NCBI GenBank assembly: GCA_003232015.1
Contig: QIKU01000100.1
Location: forward strand, 1 to 12,059
Length of the DNA stretch: 12,059 nt
Source: Gammaproteobacteria bacterium
Lineage (GTDB): Bacteria; Pseudomonadota; Gammaproteobacteria; UBA6429
Direction of reading: 5' to 3'
Of the stretch, positions 1 to 8,877 are shown piece by piece (position 1 is the stretch's first letter; each line of letters opens with the position of its first letter). Below the pieces are notes generated by a model that saw only the letters and a list, made by a program, of their open reading frames with translations, ran no database searches and was not told where the DNA came from. The position numbers and the translations under genes were made by a program.

Positions 1-747
<747 letters not shown>

Positions 748-755
<8 letters not shown>

Positions 756-2004
756 AATTAAAAACTACACACTTAATTTTGGCCCGCAGCATCCTGCGGC
801 ACACGGTGTATTGCGTCTGGTATTAGAAATGGACGGTGAAGTCATTGAACGCGCCGATCCACATATTGGTTTATTACACCGTGCCACAGAAAAGTTAGCT
901 GAAAGCAAACCGTATAATCAGACCATCCCTTATATGGACAGGCTCGATTACGTTTCGATGATGTGTAATGAGCATGGCTATGTCCTCTCATTAGAAAAAT
1001 TGTTAGATGTCACGCCACCCGAACGTGCGCAATATATTCGGGTAATGTTCGATGAGCTTACTCGTATTCTTAACCACTTAATGTGGCTAGGTACCCATGC
1101 CCTTGATATTGGTGCAATGACTGTTTTTCTTTACGCCTTCCGTGAACGTGAAGATTTAATGGATATATACGAGGCTGTATCCGGTGCGCGTATGCATGCG
1201 GCTTATTATCGCCCTGGTGGTGTGTACCGTGATTTGCCAGAGCAGATGCCACGTTACGAAAAGAAAACCAAATACCGCAACGAAACACAAACGGAAAGTT
1301 TAAATAAAGCCCGTGATGGTTCATTACTTGATTTTATTGAAGACTTTACTGACCGTTTTCCGGCTTGTATCGATGAATATGAAACTCTGTTGTCGGATAA
1401 CCGCATCTGGAAACAACGCACCGTGGGTATTGGTGTGGTTTCACCCGAACGTGCAATGAATTTAGGTTTTACCGGGCCAATGTTACGTGGTTCAGGTATT
1501 GAATGGGACTTACGTAAGAAGCAACCGTATGAAGTATACGATAAAGTTGACTTTGATATTCCTGTGGGCGTTGAAGGCGATTGCTATGACCGTTACCTGA
1601 TCCGTGTTGAAGAAATGCGTCAGTCCACTCACATTATCCGCCAGTGTATTAGCTGGTTGCGCCAGAACCCCGGCCCGGTGATGTTAAATGATCATAAACT
1701 CACACCGCCGAGTCGTGAGCATATGAAAGGCGATATGGAGTCCTTGATACATCACTTTAAACTTTTTACCGAAGGTTTTGTTTTACCCAAAGGTGAAGTG
1801 TATACCGCGATTGAACACCCTAAAGGTGAATTCGCAACCTACCTGGTTTCGGATGGTGCGAATAAACCGTATCGTTTAAAAATTCGTGCACCGGGTTTTG
1901 CGCATTTATCAGCAATGCATGAAATGACCAAAGGGCATATGCTTGCTGATGTGGTTGCCGTGATTGGTACGATGGATATCGTGTTTGGAGAAATTGATCG
2001 ATGA
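748..2004 (+). CDS. nuoD: NADH-quinone oxidoreductase subunit D (49-kDa subunit)
   Basis: NuoD, 418 residues from the chosen start, is descended from the large subunit of NiFe hydrogenases and forms most of the quinone-reduction pocket with NuoB and Nuo[10 protein letters not shown] is at residues 12-20, with the conserved histidine of the quinone pocket. DRLDYVS follows near 64-70, where Tyr68 matches the quinone-binding tyrosine of the family. Other landmarks are [16 protein letters not shown] near 108-123, [10 protein letters not shown] near 155-164, and the C-terminal [18 protein letters not shown]. The hydrogenase-type metal-binding cysteines are absent, as expected. The reading frame is open further upstream to 667, but the Shine-Dalgarno at 737-741 and the family N-terminus ([16 protein letters not shown]) fix the start at 748. 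It overlaps nuoC by 8 bases and nuoE by 4. Confidence 0.97.
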
Positions 2005-2513
2005 TGTTACACAAACACCAGGACACTAATAAAGTTGCACTGTTAACCGATGCGTCACGCAAAGAAATTGATGGGTGGATTGCAAAATACCCAGCAGATA
2101 AAAAACAGTCCGCGGTGATGTCGGCTTTGCGTATTGCACAGGATCAAAATGCTGGTTACTTAACAGAAGATCTGATCGATGCGGTCGCAGAATATTTACA
2201 AATGGAATCCATTGCGGTTTATGAGATTGCCAGTTTTTATTCAATGTATGAATTAAAGCCGGTGGGTAAACATAAAATTTGTGTTTGCACTAACATCTCC
2301 TGCATGCTGAATGGTTCAGATGAAATAGTCGATCATCTGCAAAATAAGTTGAAGATTAATTTTGGTGAGATAACCGATGACGGTAAATTCTCATTAAAAG
2401 AAGTGGAATGTTTAGGCGCCTGTGTGAATGCACCGATGTTCCAGATTGGTGAAAACTACTATGAAAAGTTAACGCCAGAAAAAATTGATAAAATTTTAGA
2501 TAGTCTTGATTGA
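2001..2513 (+). CDS. nuoE: NADH-quinone oxidoreductase subunit E (24-kDa subunit)
   Basis: NuoE is the 170-residue thioredoxin-fold subunit of the NADH-input module and carries the binuclear cluster N1a. The [2Fe-2S] ligand pattern is intact: Cys96 and Cys101 (CTNISC, C-x4-C) and Cys137 and Cys141 (CLGAC, C-x3-C). The helical N-terminal half includes the family segment [20 protein letters not shown] near 64-83. The start lies in ATGATG and overlaps the nuoD stop (ATGA type overlap). GGAGA at 1987-1991 sits 9 bases before the first ATG at 2001, which I prefer; the second, at 2004, would remove one residue. Coupling to nuoD translation is likely. The 66 bases after its stop are the longest gap of the cluster. 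Confidence 0.96.
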   Translation: MMLHKHQDTNKVALLTDASRKEIDGWIAKYPADKKQSAVMSALRIAQDQNAGYLTEDLIDAVAEYLQMESIAVYEIASFYSMYELKPVGKHKICVCTNISCMLNGSDEIVDHLQNKLKINFGEITDDGKFSLKEVECLGACVNAPMFQIGENYYEKLTPEKIDKILDSLD

Positions 2514-2560
2514 AGCTAAGATAAAAGCCAAAAAATAATATGTCAGCAAAAGAATTAAAT

Positions 2561-2571
2561 AACGATAAGAG
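2561..2571 (+). repeat. 11-base intergenic motif, copy 1 (before nuoF)
   Basis: AACGATAAGAG occurs here and again, identically, at 6287-6297 before nuoH. These are the two longest gaps within the cluster. Here its 3' end merges with the nuoF ribosome binding site. The identity is seen directly; a function is not shown. Confidence 0.5.
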
Positions 2572-2576
2572 GGGGG
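2568..2576 (+). promoter_or_regulatory. G-rich ribosome binding site of nuoF
   Basis: AGAGGGGGG precedes the nuoF ATG at 2580, and its GAGG core (2569-2572) is spaced 7 bases from the start. It is the strongest Shine-Dalgarno-like sequence in the window and contains a run of six G (2571-2576), unusual in this fairly AT-rich setting. Confidence 0.7.
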
Positions 2577-2579
2577 ATC

Positions 2580-3872
2580 ATGAGTAATACTAACCTGGTT
2601 GGTGAAACTTGTTTCCGTACCCTGCATTTAGATAATCCGCATACACTCGAAAGTTATAAAAGTGTGGGTGGCTATTCTGTTTGGCAAAAAATATTAAAAG
2701 AAAAAACGCCGCCCGAAGAAATTATTGAAGAGTTAAAGTTATCGGCTTTACGTGGTCGCGGTGGTGCAGGGTTCCCTACCGGTTTAAAGTGGAGCTTTAT
2801 GCCACGCACCGCACCGGGTCAGAAATACATTGTTTGCAACTCGGACGAAGGTGAGCCGGGCACCTGTAAGGATCGGGATATTTTACGTTACAACCCACAT
2901 CAACTGATCGAAGGCATGGCCATTGCCGGTTATGTGATTGGCGCAACCAAAGGTTATAACTATATTCGTGGTGAATTTTGGGAACCGTTTACACGTTTTG
3001 AAGGTGCATTAAAAGAAGCCTACGAAGCCGGTTTATTGGGTTCGGATATTAAAGGTTCCAGTATCGACTTTGATTTGTATTCACATCTGGGTGCGGGCGC
3101 TTATATTTGTGGTGAAGAAACCGCATTGCTTGAATCCATCGAAGGTAAAAAAGGCCAGCCAAGATTTAAACCCCCATTCCCTGCGGGTTTTGGTTTGTAT
3201 GGGCGACCTACAACAATTAACAACACAGAAAGCTTAGCCTCGGTGCCGGTTATTTTAGAAAAAGGCGGCAAGTGGTTCCTTGAAAAAGGTAAGCCTAATA
3301 ACGGTGGTACTAAATTATTTTGTGTGTCGGGGCATGTTAAAAATCCCGGTAACTTTGAAGTGCCCATGGGGACACCATTTTCAAAGTTATTAGAAATGGC
3401 CGGTGGTATTCGTGATGGCCATACCTTTAAAGCTGTTATTCCAGGCGGTTCTTCGGTGCCGGTTCTTCCTGCAGAAATTGCAATGGATATGGATATGGAT
3501 TACGACTCGATTGCAAAAGCCGGTTCTATGTTAGGCGCGGGCTCGGTCATCGTAATGGATGAAACAACCTGCATGGTCGGTGCGCTTGCACGGTTATCGC
3601 ATTTTTACCATGAAGAATCCTGTGGCCAGTGTACGCCATGCCGTGAAGGTACCGGCTGGTTGTCACGTGTGATGCATCGCATAGAGCATGGGCATGGCAA
3701 GCAGGAAGACTTAGAACTTTTAGCGAGTGTTGCAACACGTATTGCAGGGCGAACAATTTGTGCATTAGGCGATGCAGCAGCTATGCCGGTGCAAAGTTTC
3801 TTAAAGCACTATCGTGATGAATTCCAATATCATATTGATCATGGTAAGTGCATGGTCGGTAGTAAAGCGTAA
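2580..3872 (+). CDS. nuoF: NADH-quinone oxidoreductase subunit F (51-kDa, NADH- and FMN-binding)
   Basis: NuoF (430 residues) oxidises NADH, passes the hydride to FMN, and feeds electrons to cluster N3. The glycine-rich FMN/NADH-binding motif [13 protein letters not shown] is at 59-71. The [14 protein letters not shown] segment is at 87-100, and the second nucleotide-contacting loop [13 protein letters not shown] at 171-183. Cluster N3 ligands are Cys348, Cys351 and Cys354 ([11 protein letters not shown]), with Cys394 in TICALGDAA. Length and N-terminus ([16 protein letters not shown]) are normal for proteobacteria. The ATG at 2580 has a strong Shine-Dalgarno 7 bases upstream. At residues 302-307 the protein reads MDMDMD, encoded by three tandem ATGGAT units (3483-3500), a small local oddity. 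nuoG follows after 14 bases. Confidence 0.98.
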   Translation: MSNTNLVGETCFRTLHLDNPHTLESYKSVGGYSVWQKILKEKTPPEEIIEELKLSALRGRGGAGFPTGLKWSFMPRTAPGQKYIVCNSDEGEPGTCKDRDILRYNPHQLIEGMAIAGYVIGATKGYNYIRGEFWEPFTRFEGALKEAYEAGLLGSDIKGSSIDFDLYSHLGAGAYICGEETALLESIEGKKGQPRFKPPFPAGFGLYGRPTTINNTESLASVPVILEKGGKWFLEKGKPNNGGTKLFCVSGHVKNPGNFEVPMGTPFSKLLEMAGGIRDGHTFKAVIPGGSSVPVLPAEIAMDMDMDYDSIAKAGSMLGAGSVIVMDETTCMVGALARLSHFYHEESCGQCTPCREGTGWLSRVMHRIEHGHGKQEDLELLASVATRIAGRTICALGDAAAMPVQSFLKHYRDEFQYHIDHGKCMVGSKA

Positions 3873-3886
3873 GGTTATTGAACAGT

Positions 3887-6253
3887 ATGGCTAATATTGA
3901 AATTAATGGTATTCCGCTTGAAGTCGCAGATGGCACGATGCTGATCGAAGCTGCGGATGATGCGGGCATTACTATCCCACGTTTTTGCTACCATAAAAAA
4001 CTATCGGTCGCAGCGAACTGCCGTATGTGTCTGGTTGAAGTTGAAAAAGCACCGAAGCCTTTACCCGCTTGTGCAACACCGGTTACTGATGGCATGAAAG
4101 TATTTACCCAGTCACCTAAAGCTTTGGAAGCCCAACAAAGTGTGATGGAATTTTTATTGATAAACCATCCGCTTGACTGTCCTATCTGTGATCAGGGTGG
4201 CGAATGTGATTTGCAGGATATTGCGATGGGTTTTGGTAAATCCGAATCACGTTACACTGAACGCAAGCGTGTAGTTGCAGATAAAGACATCGGCCCGTTA
4301 ATCGCAACCGAAATGACACGCTGTATTCATTGCACGCGTTGTGTTCGTTTTGGTCAGGAAATTGCCGGTATTATGGAACTCGGTGCAACGGGGCGAGGCG
4401 AAGATATGCGTATATCAACCTATGTTGCCCGAACGGTGGACTCAGAAATGTCCGGTAACGTTATCGACTTATGTCCGGTGGGTGCATTAACGTCCAAGCC
4501 TTATCGCTATCATGGGCGCCCCTGGGAAAACACCCAATCAGAAAGTATTGCAGCACATGACTGTATTGGCTCTAATCTGATTGTTGAAACACGCCGTAAC
4601 GAAGTGATGCGCGTACTACCAAAAGAAAACGAATCAATTAATGAAATGTGGTTATCTGATCGTGACCGTTACAGCTACCTGGGGTTAAAAGCGGCTGATC
4701 GTCTAGAGCAACCCATGATTAAACAGGGCAATGACTGGAAAGTAGTGGACTGGCAAACAGCATTAAACTACGCGGTTGAAGGTATTAAAACCGTTATTGA
4801 AAAAGATGGCGAAGATAAAGTTGGCGGATTGATTTCACCTAATGCAACCACTGAAGAAATGTATTTAATACAAAAATTACTTCGTGGTTTAGGCATTAAC
4901 AATATTGACCATCGTTTAAGACAGTCTGATTTTAATAATCAGTCAGCTGCGCCATTGTATCCTGCGCTAAATATTAATATAGCCGATCTTGAAAATGTGG
5001 ATGCAGCTTTGTTAGTGGGCTCGTACATTCGTAAAGACCAACCGATTGCCGCACACCGTTTACGCAAGGCAAATCGTAAAGGTGCGACGATGATGGCAAT
5101 TAATCCACTGGATTATGATTTTAACTTTAAGTTGAATACTAACATTGTAAGTGCACCGTCTAAAATGGTTGCTGATTTAGCGGCCGTCGCAAAAGCATTA
5201 TTAGATTCCGGTGCAAAAGCCGATGAACTGTCGGGTTTAGATAAGTTAGTTAAAGGTGTACTAGTAACAGATAAACATAAAGCCATTGCAGAATCACTTA
5301 AGCAGGCAGAGAATGCGGTTGTTATATTAGGCACACAAGCACATTTACAAAATAATTTTTCAGATTGTTATGCATTAAGTTATGCGGTTGCCAGGTTAGC
5401 CGGTTGCCCGTTAAGTGATTTAACCGATGGTGCTAATTCAGCGGGTGCATGGTTAGCGGGTGCCGTTTCTCATCGTGGTACAGCCGGTTCTGATGTAACT
5501 GAAGGTTTAGATGCTTATGCAATGACAACGCAGGCATTGAATGCGTATTTGTTATTTAACGTAGAGCCGGAATATGATTGCGCTTCTTCCGTTACCGCAT
5601 TACAGTCTGTGACCGATGCTGACTTTGTTGTGAGTTTTGCATCGTTTGCGTCTGACACGACAAAAGCCTATAGCGATGTTTTATTACCGATTACCGCTTT
5701 TACAGAAACAGCCGGTAGTTATGTTAATGCACAGGGCACATGGCAAAATTTTAATGCCAGCGTTACCGCCGAGTCTAATATTCGTCCGGGTTGGAAAGTC
5801 TTGCGCGTGTTGGGTAACTTGTTTGAAGTAGCTGGTTTTGATTTTGTGAGTGTGGGTGATGTTCGCTCTGAACTGCAAATACAAACATCATCTGCAACTC
5901 AACGCGACTACCAGTGGTCGGCATCATCAGAAGTCGTCACTAAAGTTTCTGGTGTTGAACGAATTGGCGTATTACCCATTTATTCTGTTGATAGCCTTGT
6001 GCGCAGGTCGCAAGCGTTACAGGTAACGAATGAAGTTGTTAATAATAGCGTGATTGTGAATGCAGCATTAGCAAAACAACAAGGTTTAAAACAAGATGGA
6101 ACAGTAAAAATAGTTCAAAACGGAAATGCGATTACAATGCCAGTGATTGTTGATGAGGGTGTTGCTGATAACAGTGCATTAGTTGCAGTTGCAATTAATG
6201 AAACAACGGCTTTAGCCGATGGCTATGGAAGCGTGGAAGTAACAACAGTTTAG
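3887..6253 (+). CDS. nuoG: NADH-quinone oxidoreductase subunit G (75-kDa iron-sulfur subunit)
   Basis: NuoG (788 residues) is the largest input-module subunit and carries the cluster chain from NuoF/NuoE toward NuoI. In order: an N-terminal ferredoxin-like domain binding N1b (Cys34, Cys45, Cys48, Cys62); the His-Cys motif for N5 (His94, Cys98, Cys101, Cys107); and the N4 cysteines (Cys146, Cys149, Cys152, Cys196). A long domain of the molybdopterin-oxidoreductase fold follows from about 220, with no sign of a working molybdenum site. Only one cysteine (Cys226, HDCIGSN) lies where enteric NuoG has the N7 motif, so N7 is absent. I use the ATG at 3887, which gives MANIEING and has AAGG about 10 bases upstream; the frame also permits a TTG at 3878. 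The C-terminal third is less conserved, as is usual. Confidence 0.97.
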   Translation: MANIEINGIPLEVADGTMLIEAADDAGITIPRFCYHKKLSVAANCRMCLVEVEKAPKPLPACATPVTDGMKVFTQSPKALEAQQSVMEFLLINHPLDCPICDQGGECDLQDIAMGFGKSESRYTERKRVVADKDIGPLIATEMTRCIHCTRCVRFGQEIAGIMELGATGRGEDMRISTYVARTVDSEMSGNVIDLCPVGALTSKPYRYHGRPWENTQSESIAAHDCIGSNLIVETRRNEVMRVLPKENESINEMWLSDRDRYSYLGLKAADRLEQPMIKQGNDWKVVDWQTALNYAVEGIKTVIEKDGEDKVGGLISPNATTEEMYLIQKLLRGLGINNIDHRLRQSDFNNQSAAPLYPALNINIADLENVDAALLVGSYIRKDQPIAAHRLRKANRKGATMMAINPLDYDFNFKLNTNIVSAPSKMVADLAAVAKALLDSGAKADELSGLDKLVKGVLVTDKHKAIAESLKQAENAVVILGTQAHLQNNFSDCYALSYAVARLAGCPLSDLTDGANSAGAWLAGAVSHRGTAGSDVTEGLDAYAMTTQALNAYLLFNVEPEYDCASSVTALQSVTDADFVVSFASFASDTTKAYSDVLLPITAFTETAGSYVNAQGTWQNFNASVTAESNIRPGWKVLRVLGNLFEVAGFDFVSVGDVRSELQIQTSSATQRDYQWSASSEVVTKVSGVERIGVLPIYSVDSLVRRSQALQVTNEVVNNSVIVNAALAKQQGLKQDGTVKIVQNGNAITMPVIVDEGVADNSALVAVAINETTALADGYGSVEVTTV

Positions 6254-6264
6254 CAATAACAGTT

Positions 6265-6279
6265 AGTGAAAATTTCACT
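6265..6279 (+). repeat. Short inverted repeat in the nuoG-nuoH gap
   Basis: AGTGAAA and TTTCACT flank one central base, a perfect 7-base inverted repeat. As RNA it could form a stem of about 5 pairs with an AAAUU loop. No T-run follows, so it is not a standard intrinsic terminator. It could be an mRNA processing or stabilising element, or chance in AT-rich DNA. Confidence 0.4.
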
Positions 6280-6286
6280 GGCTTAA

Positions 6287-6297
6287 AACGATAAGAG
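6287..6297 (+). repeat. 11-base intergenic motif, copy 2 (before nuoH)
   Basis: AACGATAAGAG is identical to the copy at 2561-2571 before nuoF. Here it ends 18 bases before the nuoH ATG, too far to serve as the ribosome binding site itself. Confidence 0.45.
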
Positions 6298-6315
6298 ATA
6301 GTTAGAGTTCATAAT

Positions 6316-7404
6316 ATGTTTGATTGGTTAAGTTCATTTTTTACAACGTTTTTACCAGAGCCTTTAGTGGCTGTGGTTATTATCGTGATTAAAATTGTCA
6401 TTATCATGTTACCGCTCATGTTATGCGTGGCTTACCTGACATTAGCTGAACGAAAAATTATTGGTGCCATGCAAGTACGTATGGGGCCGACTCGCGTTGG
6501 TTTCCGTGGTTCGTTACAACCCATTGCCGATGCAATGAAGTTGATGTTTAAAGAAATTATTATTCCAACGGGTTCCAATAAGTTTTTATTCCTGATTGCA
6601 CCTGTCCTTTCTATTGCCCCCGCACTAGCGGCATGGGCGGTTATTCCGTTTGATGCAGAAAAAGTATTAGCCGATGTGGACGCGGCTTTACTCTATATAT
6701 TAGCAATAACATCCATCGGTGTTTACGGCGTTATTATTGCGGGTTGGGCTTCTAACTCCAAGTATGCTTTGTTGGGAGCGATGCGCTCTGCGGCACAAAT
6801 TGTATCCTACGAAATTGCAATGGGTTTTGCGCTAGTGGGTGTGTTACTGGCAGCCGGGAGCATGAACTTTGGTGATATTGTTGAAGCACAGGCGGGAATG
6901 GGCTTTTTAAGCTGGTTCTGGTTACCGTTGTTTCCTTTGTTTATCGTTTACTTTATTTCCGGTGTTGCGGAAACAAATCGTGCACCGTTTGATGTAGCCG
7001 AAGGGGAATCTGAAATTGTGGCGGGCTTCCACGTTGAATACTCTGGTATGACCTTTGCGGTTTTCTTTTTAGCTGAGTATGCCAATATGATTTTAATTGC
7101 AGCTCTGGCTGCGTTGATGTTTATGGGTGGCTGGTTATCGCCTTTTGAGGGGATTAATTTTAATTTATTAGGGGTCGCCTTTAATCTGGAACTATGGTTT
7201 GCATGGGTTCCTGGAATGATCTGGTTCTTCCTGAAGATTGCCTTCTTCCTGTTTTTCTTCTTATGGCTTCGGGCAACTTTCCCGCGCTATCGCTATGATC
7301 AGATCATGCGTTTGGGGTGGAAAGTATTTATCCCCGTTACCATAGTCTGGATTTTAGTAGTTGGCATATTTGTCCTGGCAGGTCTGCCACCTTGGTGGAA
7401 TTAA
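6316..7404 (+). CDS. nuoH: NADH-quinone oxidoreductase subunit H (ND1 homologue)
   Basis: NuoH (362 residues) is the membrane subunit that anchors the peripheral arm and forms the entry to the quinone channel. Two loop motifs mark it: [15 protein letters not shown] at 44-58, and [20 protein letters not shown] at 219-238, whose acidic residues lie on the path joining quinone chemistry to proton movement. Near the C-terminus are [11 protein letters not shown] (321-331) and a last hydrophobic helix ending GLPPWWN. Hydrophobic stretches fit the eight helices known for the family. The ATG at 6316 has only a weak AGAG (6304-6307) upstream. It is the first membrane-arm gene and lies 62 bases after nuoG. 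Confidence 0.97.
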   Translation: MFDWLSSFFTTFLPEPLVAVVIIVIKIVIIMLPLMLCVAYLTLAERKIIGAMQVRMGPTRVGFRGSLQPIADAMKLMFKEIIIPTGSNKFLFLIAPVLSIAPALAAWAVIPFDAEKVLADVDAALLYILAITSIGVYGVIIAGWASNSKYALLGAMRSAAQIVSYEIAMGFALVGVLLAAGSMNFGDIVEAQAGMGFLSWFWLPLFPLFIVYFISGVAETNRAPFDVAEGESEIVAGFHVEYSGMTFAVFFLAEYANMILIAALAALMFMGGWLSPFEGINFNLLGVAFNLELWFAWVPGMIWFFLKIAFFLFFFLWLRATFPRYRYDQIMRLGWKVFIPVTIVWILVVGIFVLAGLPPWWN

Positions 7405-7423
7405 GAGTGGCGGAATTATAATA

Positions 7424-7903
7424 ATGAAAGCATTTATTAAAAGTTTATTTCTTATTGAACTGCTAAAAGGTTTACAACTTACCGGGCGTTACTTCTTTGC
7501 ACGTAAAGTGACATTGCAGTACCCGGAAGAACGAGCACCGATTTCGCCGCGTTTTCGGGGGTTGCATGCGCTGCGCCGTTACCCGAATGGTGAAGAGCGT
7601 TGCATTGCCTGTAAATTGTGTGAAGCCGTTTGTCCGGCACTTGCCATTACGATTGAGTCAGAACAACGTGATGATGGTACACGCCGTACAACAAAATATG
7701 ATATTGACTTATCTAAATGTATTTTTTGTGGCTATTGCGAGGAATCCTGTCCAGTAGATTCTATTGTTGAGACGCATATTTATGAATATCACGGCGAAGT
7801 GCGTGGTGACTTGTATATGACAAAAGAAAAATTACTTGCAGTGGGTGATAAGTATGAAACAACTATTGCAGCTGCACGCGCTAGCGATTCACAGTATCGG
7901 TAA
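7424..7903 (+). CDS. nuoI: NADH-quinone oxidoreductase subunit I (23-kDa, two 4Fe-4S clusters)
   Basis: NuoI (159 residues) is an 8Fe ferredoxin-like subunit that relays electrons from the NuoG chain to cluster N2 in NuoB. Both [4Fe-4S] motifs are complete: Cys60, Cys63, Cys66, Cys70 ([12 protein letters not shown]) and Cys99, Cys102, Cys105, Cys109 ([12 protein letters not shown]), binding N6a and N6b. The N-terminal helix ([22 protein letters not shown]) and the [17 protein letters not shown] segment are typical. The frame is open upstream to 7361 within nuoH, but the family N-terminus and a GGAA at 7412-7415, 8 bases before the ATG, favour the start at 7424. Family length is about 160 residues. 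nuoJ starts 6 bases after its stop. Confidence 0.97.
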   Translation: MKAFIKSLFLIELLKGLQLTGRYFFARKVTLQYPEERAPISPRFRGLHALRRYPNGEERCIACKLCEAVCPALAITIESEQRDDGTRRTTKYDIDLSKCIFCGYCEESCPVDSIVETHIYEYHGEVRGDLYMTKEKLLAVGDKYETTIAAARASDSQYR

Positions 7904-7909
7904 ATTAAG

Positions 7910-8527
7910 ATGAGTCTTGAAATAAATATAGTACAGTACATAACCTATTTTTTTGCCGCATTGTCTCTTGGTAGTGCGCTAATGGTGATTACAGCAAAAA
8001 ATCCTATTCAGGCAGCATTATGGTTAGTGCTAACGTTTTTCTTATCAGCTGCAATCTGGTTAACACTGGAAGCCGAATTTCTGGCGATAACACTGGTGCT
8101 TGTTTATGTGGGTGCGGTAATGGTGTTGTTCCTTTTTGTTGTGATGATGCTGGATATCAACATGGCGCAGCTAAGGGCAGGTTTTATTCGTTATTTACCC
8201 ATTGGCTTACTCGTTGCTATTTTATTGGCCGTGCTACTTATTATGGTTGTGGGGCCGGCCCATTTTGGGTTAGAACAATTCGCAGCTCCTGCACGGCATG
8301 CCGCTGATTACAGTAATGTGCGTGAACTTGGGCGGGTTCTGTATACGGTTTATGTTTATCCTTTTGAGATTGCAGCCGTTATTTTACTGGTTGCGATTAT
8401 TGCAGCGATTGCTTTAACACATCGTCGTCGTCCGGGAACAAAACGTCAGGATCCAGCAGAGCAAATTGCAGTGAAGCAGGCCGATCGTATGCGTGTTATC
8501 GACATGAAAACTGAAGCTAAAAAGTAA
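7910..8527 (+). CDS. nuoJ: NADH-quinone oxidoreductase subunit J (ND6 homologue)
   Basis: NuoJ (205 residues) is a membrane subunit next to NuoK and NuoH. Its third helix carries a pi-bulge thought to act as a switch during turnover; the matching segment YVGAVMVLFLFVVMML is at 66-81. The other hydrophobic stretches, near 8-28, 33-58, 95-115 and 150-171, make up the five helices of the family. The tail after ALTHRRRPGTKRQD is charged and cytoplasmic. The start is 6 bases after the nuoI stop, and no clear Shine-Dalgarno precedes it (the upstream bases are AATTAAG). Translation therefore probably depends on ribosomes finishing nuoI. Confidence 0.95.
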   Translation: MSLEINIVQYITYFFAALSLGSALMVITAKNPIQAALWLVLTFFLSAAIWLTLEAEFLAITLVLVYVGAVMVLFLFVVMMLDINMAQLRAGFIRYLPIGLLVAILLAVLLIMVVGPAHFGLEQFAAPARHAADYSNVRELGRVLYTVYVYPFEIAAVILLVAIIAAIALTHRRRPGTKRQDPAEQIAVKQADRMRVIDMKTEAKK

Positions 8528-8548
8528 CTATTTAAAGAGTAGAAAACA

Positions 8549-8851
8549 ATGGCACTGTCAGATTATTTAATATTTAGCGCGATACTTTTCAGTATTAGTG
8601 TGGCCGGTATTTTTTTAAATAGAAAGAATATTATTGTTATTTTGATGTCGATTGAATTGATGTTGTTAGCGGTAAATACAAACTTTATTGCTTTTTCATA
8701 TTACCTGGGCGATATAGCGGGGCAGGTTTTTGTATTTTTTATTTTAACGGTTGCAGCAGCAGAAGCTGCAATTGGTTTGGCTATTTTGATTGTGTTGTTC
8801 CGCAATAAGCGAACAATTGATGTTGAAGAATTAGACTCTCTTAACGGGTAA
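8549..8851 (+). CDS. nuoK: NADH-quinone oxidoreductase subunit K (ND4L homologue)
   Basis: NuoK (100 residues) is a small three-helix membrane subunit between NuoJ and the antiporter-like subunits. The two membrane-buried glutamates essential for proton transfer in the E. coli protein, Glu36 and Glu72, are at the same positions here ([10 protein letters not shown] and [14 protein letters not shown]). The length matches the family, and the C-terminus [16 protein letters not shown] is typical. AAAGAG at 8534-8539 lies 9 bases before the ATG and is a plausible ribosome binding site. The gaps on either side are 21 and 26 bases. Confidence 0.97.
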   Translation: MALSDYLIFSAILFSISVAGIFLNRKNIIVILMSIELMLLAVNTNFIAFSYYLGDIAGQVFVFFILTVAAAEAAIGLAILIVLFRNKRTIDVEELDSLNG

Positions 8852-8866
8852 ATAGTAAAAGTTGAT

Positions 8867-8870
8867 AGGA
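8867..8870 (+). promoter_or_regulatory. Ribosome binding site deciding the GTG start of nuoL
   Basis: AGGA at 8867-8870 lies 7 bases before the GTG at 8878 but 19 bases before the next in-frame ATG at 8890. This spacing favours the GTG. Confidence 0.6.
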
Positions 8871-8877
8871 CTTTATT

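Noticed and set aside
1070..1324. Antisense open frame of 84 codons within nuoD
   Set aside because: It lies wholly opposite strongly conserved nuoD codons, with no ribosome binding site and a composition typical of an antisense shadow.
3878..3886. TTG start for nuoG three codons upstream
   Set aside because: The ATG at 3887 gives the family N-terminus MANIEING and has acceptable spacing from AAGG.
5637..5884. Overlapping short open frames on both strands inside nuoG
   Set aside because: Both are out of frame with the less conserved C-terminal part of nuoG, resemble no protein family and have no initiation signals.
6265..6279. Intrinsic transcription terminator between nuoG and nuoH
   Set aside because: The stem is short and AT-rich and no T-run follows; the operon clearly continues with nuoH.
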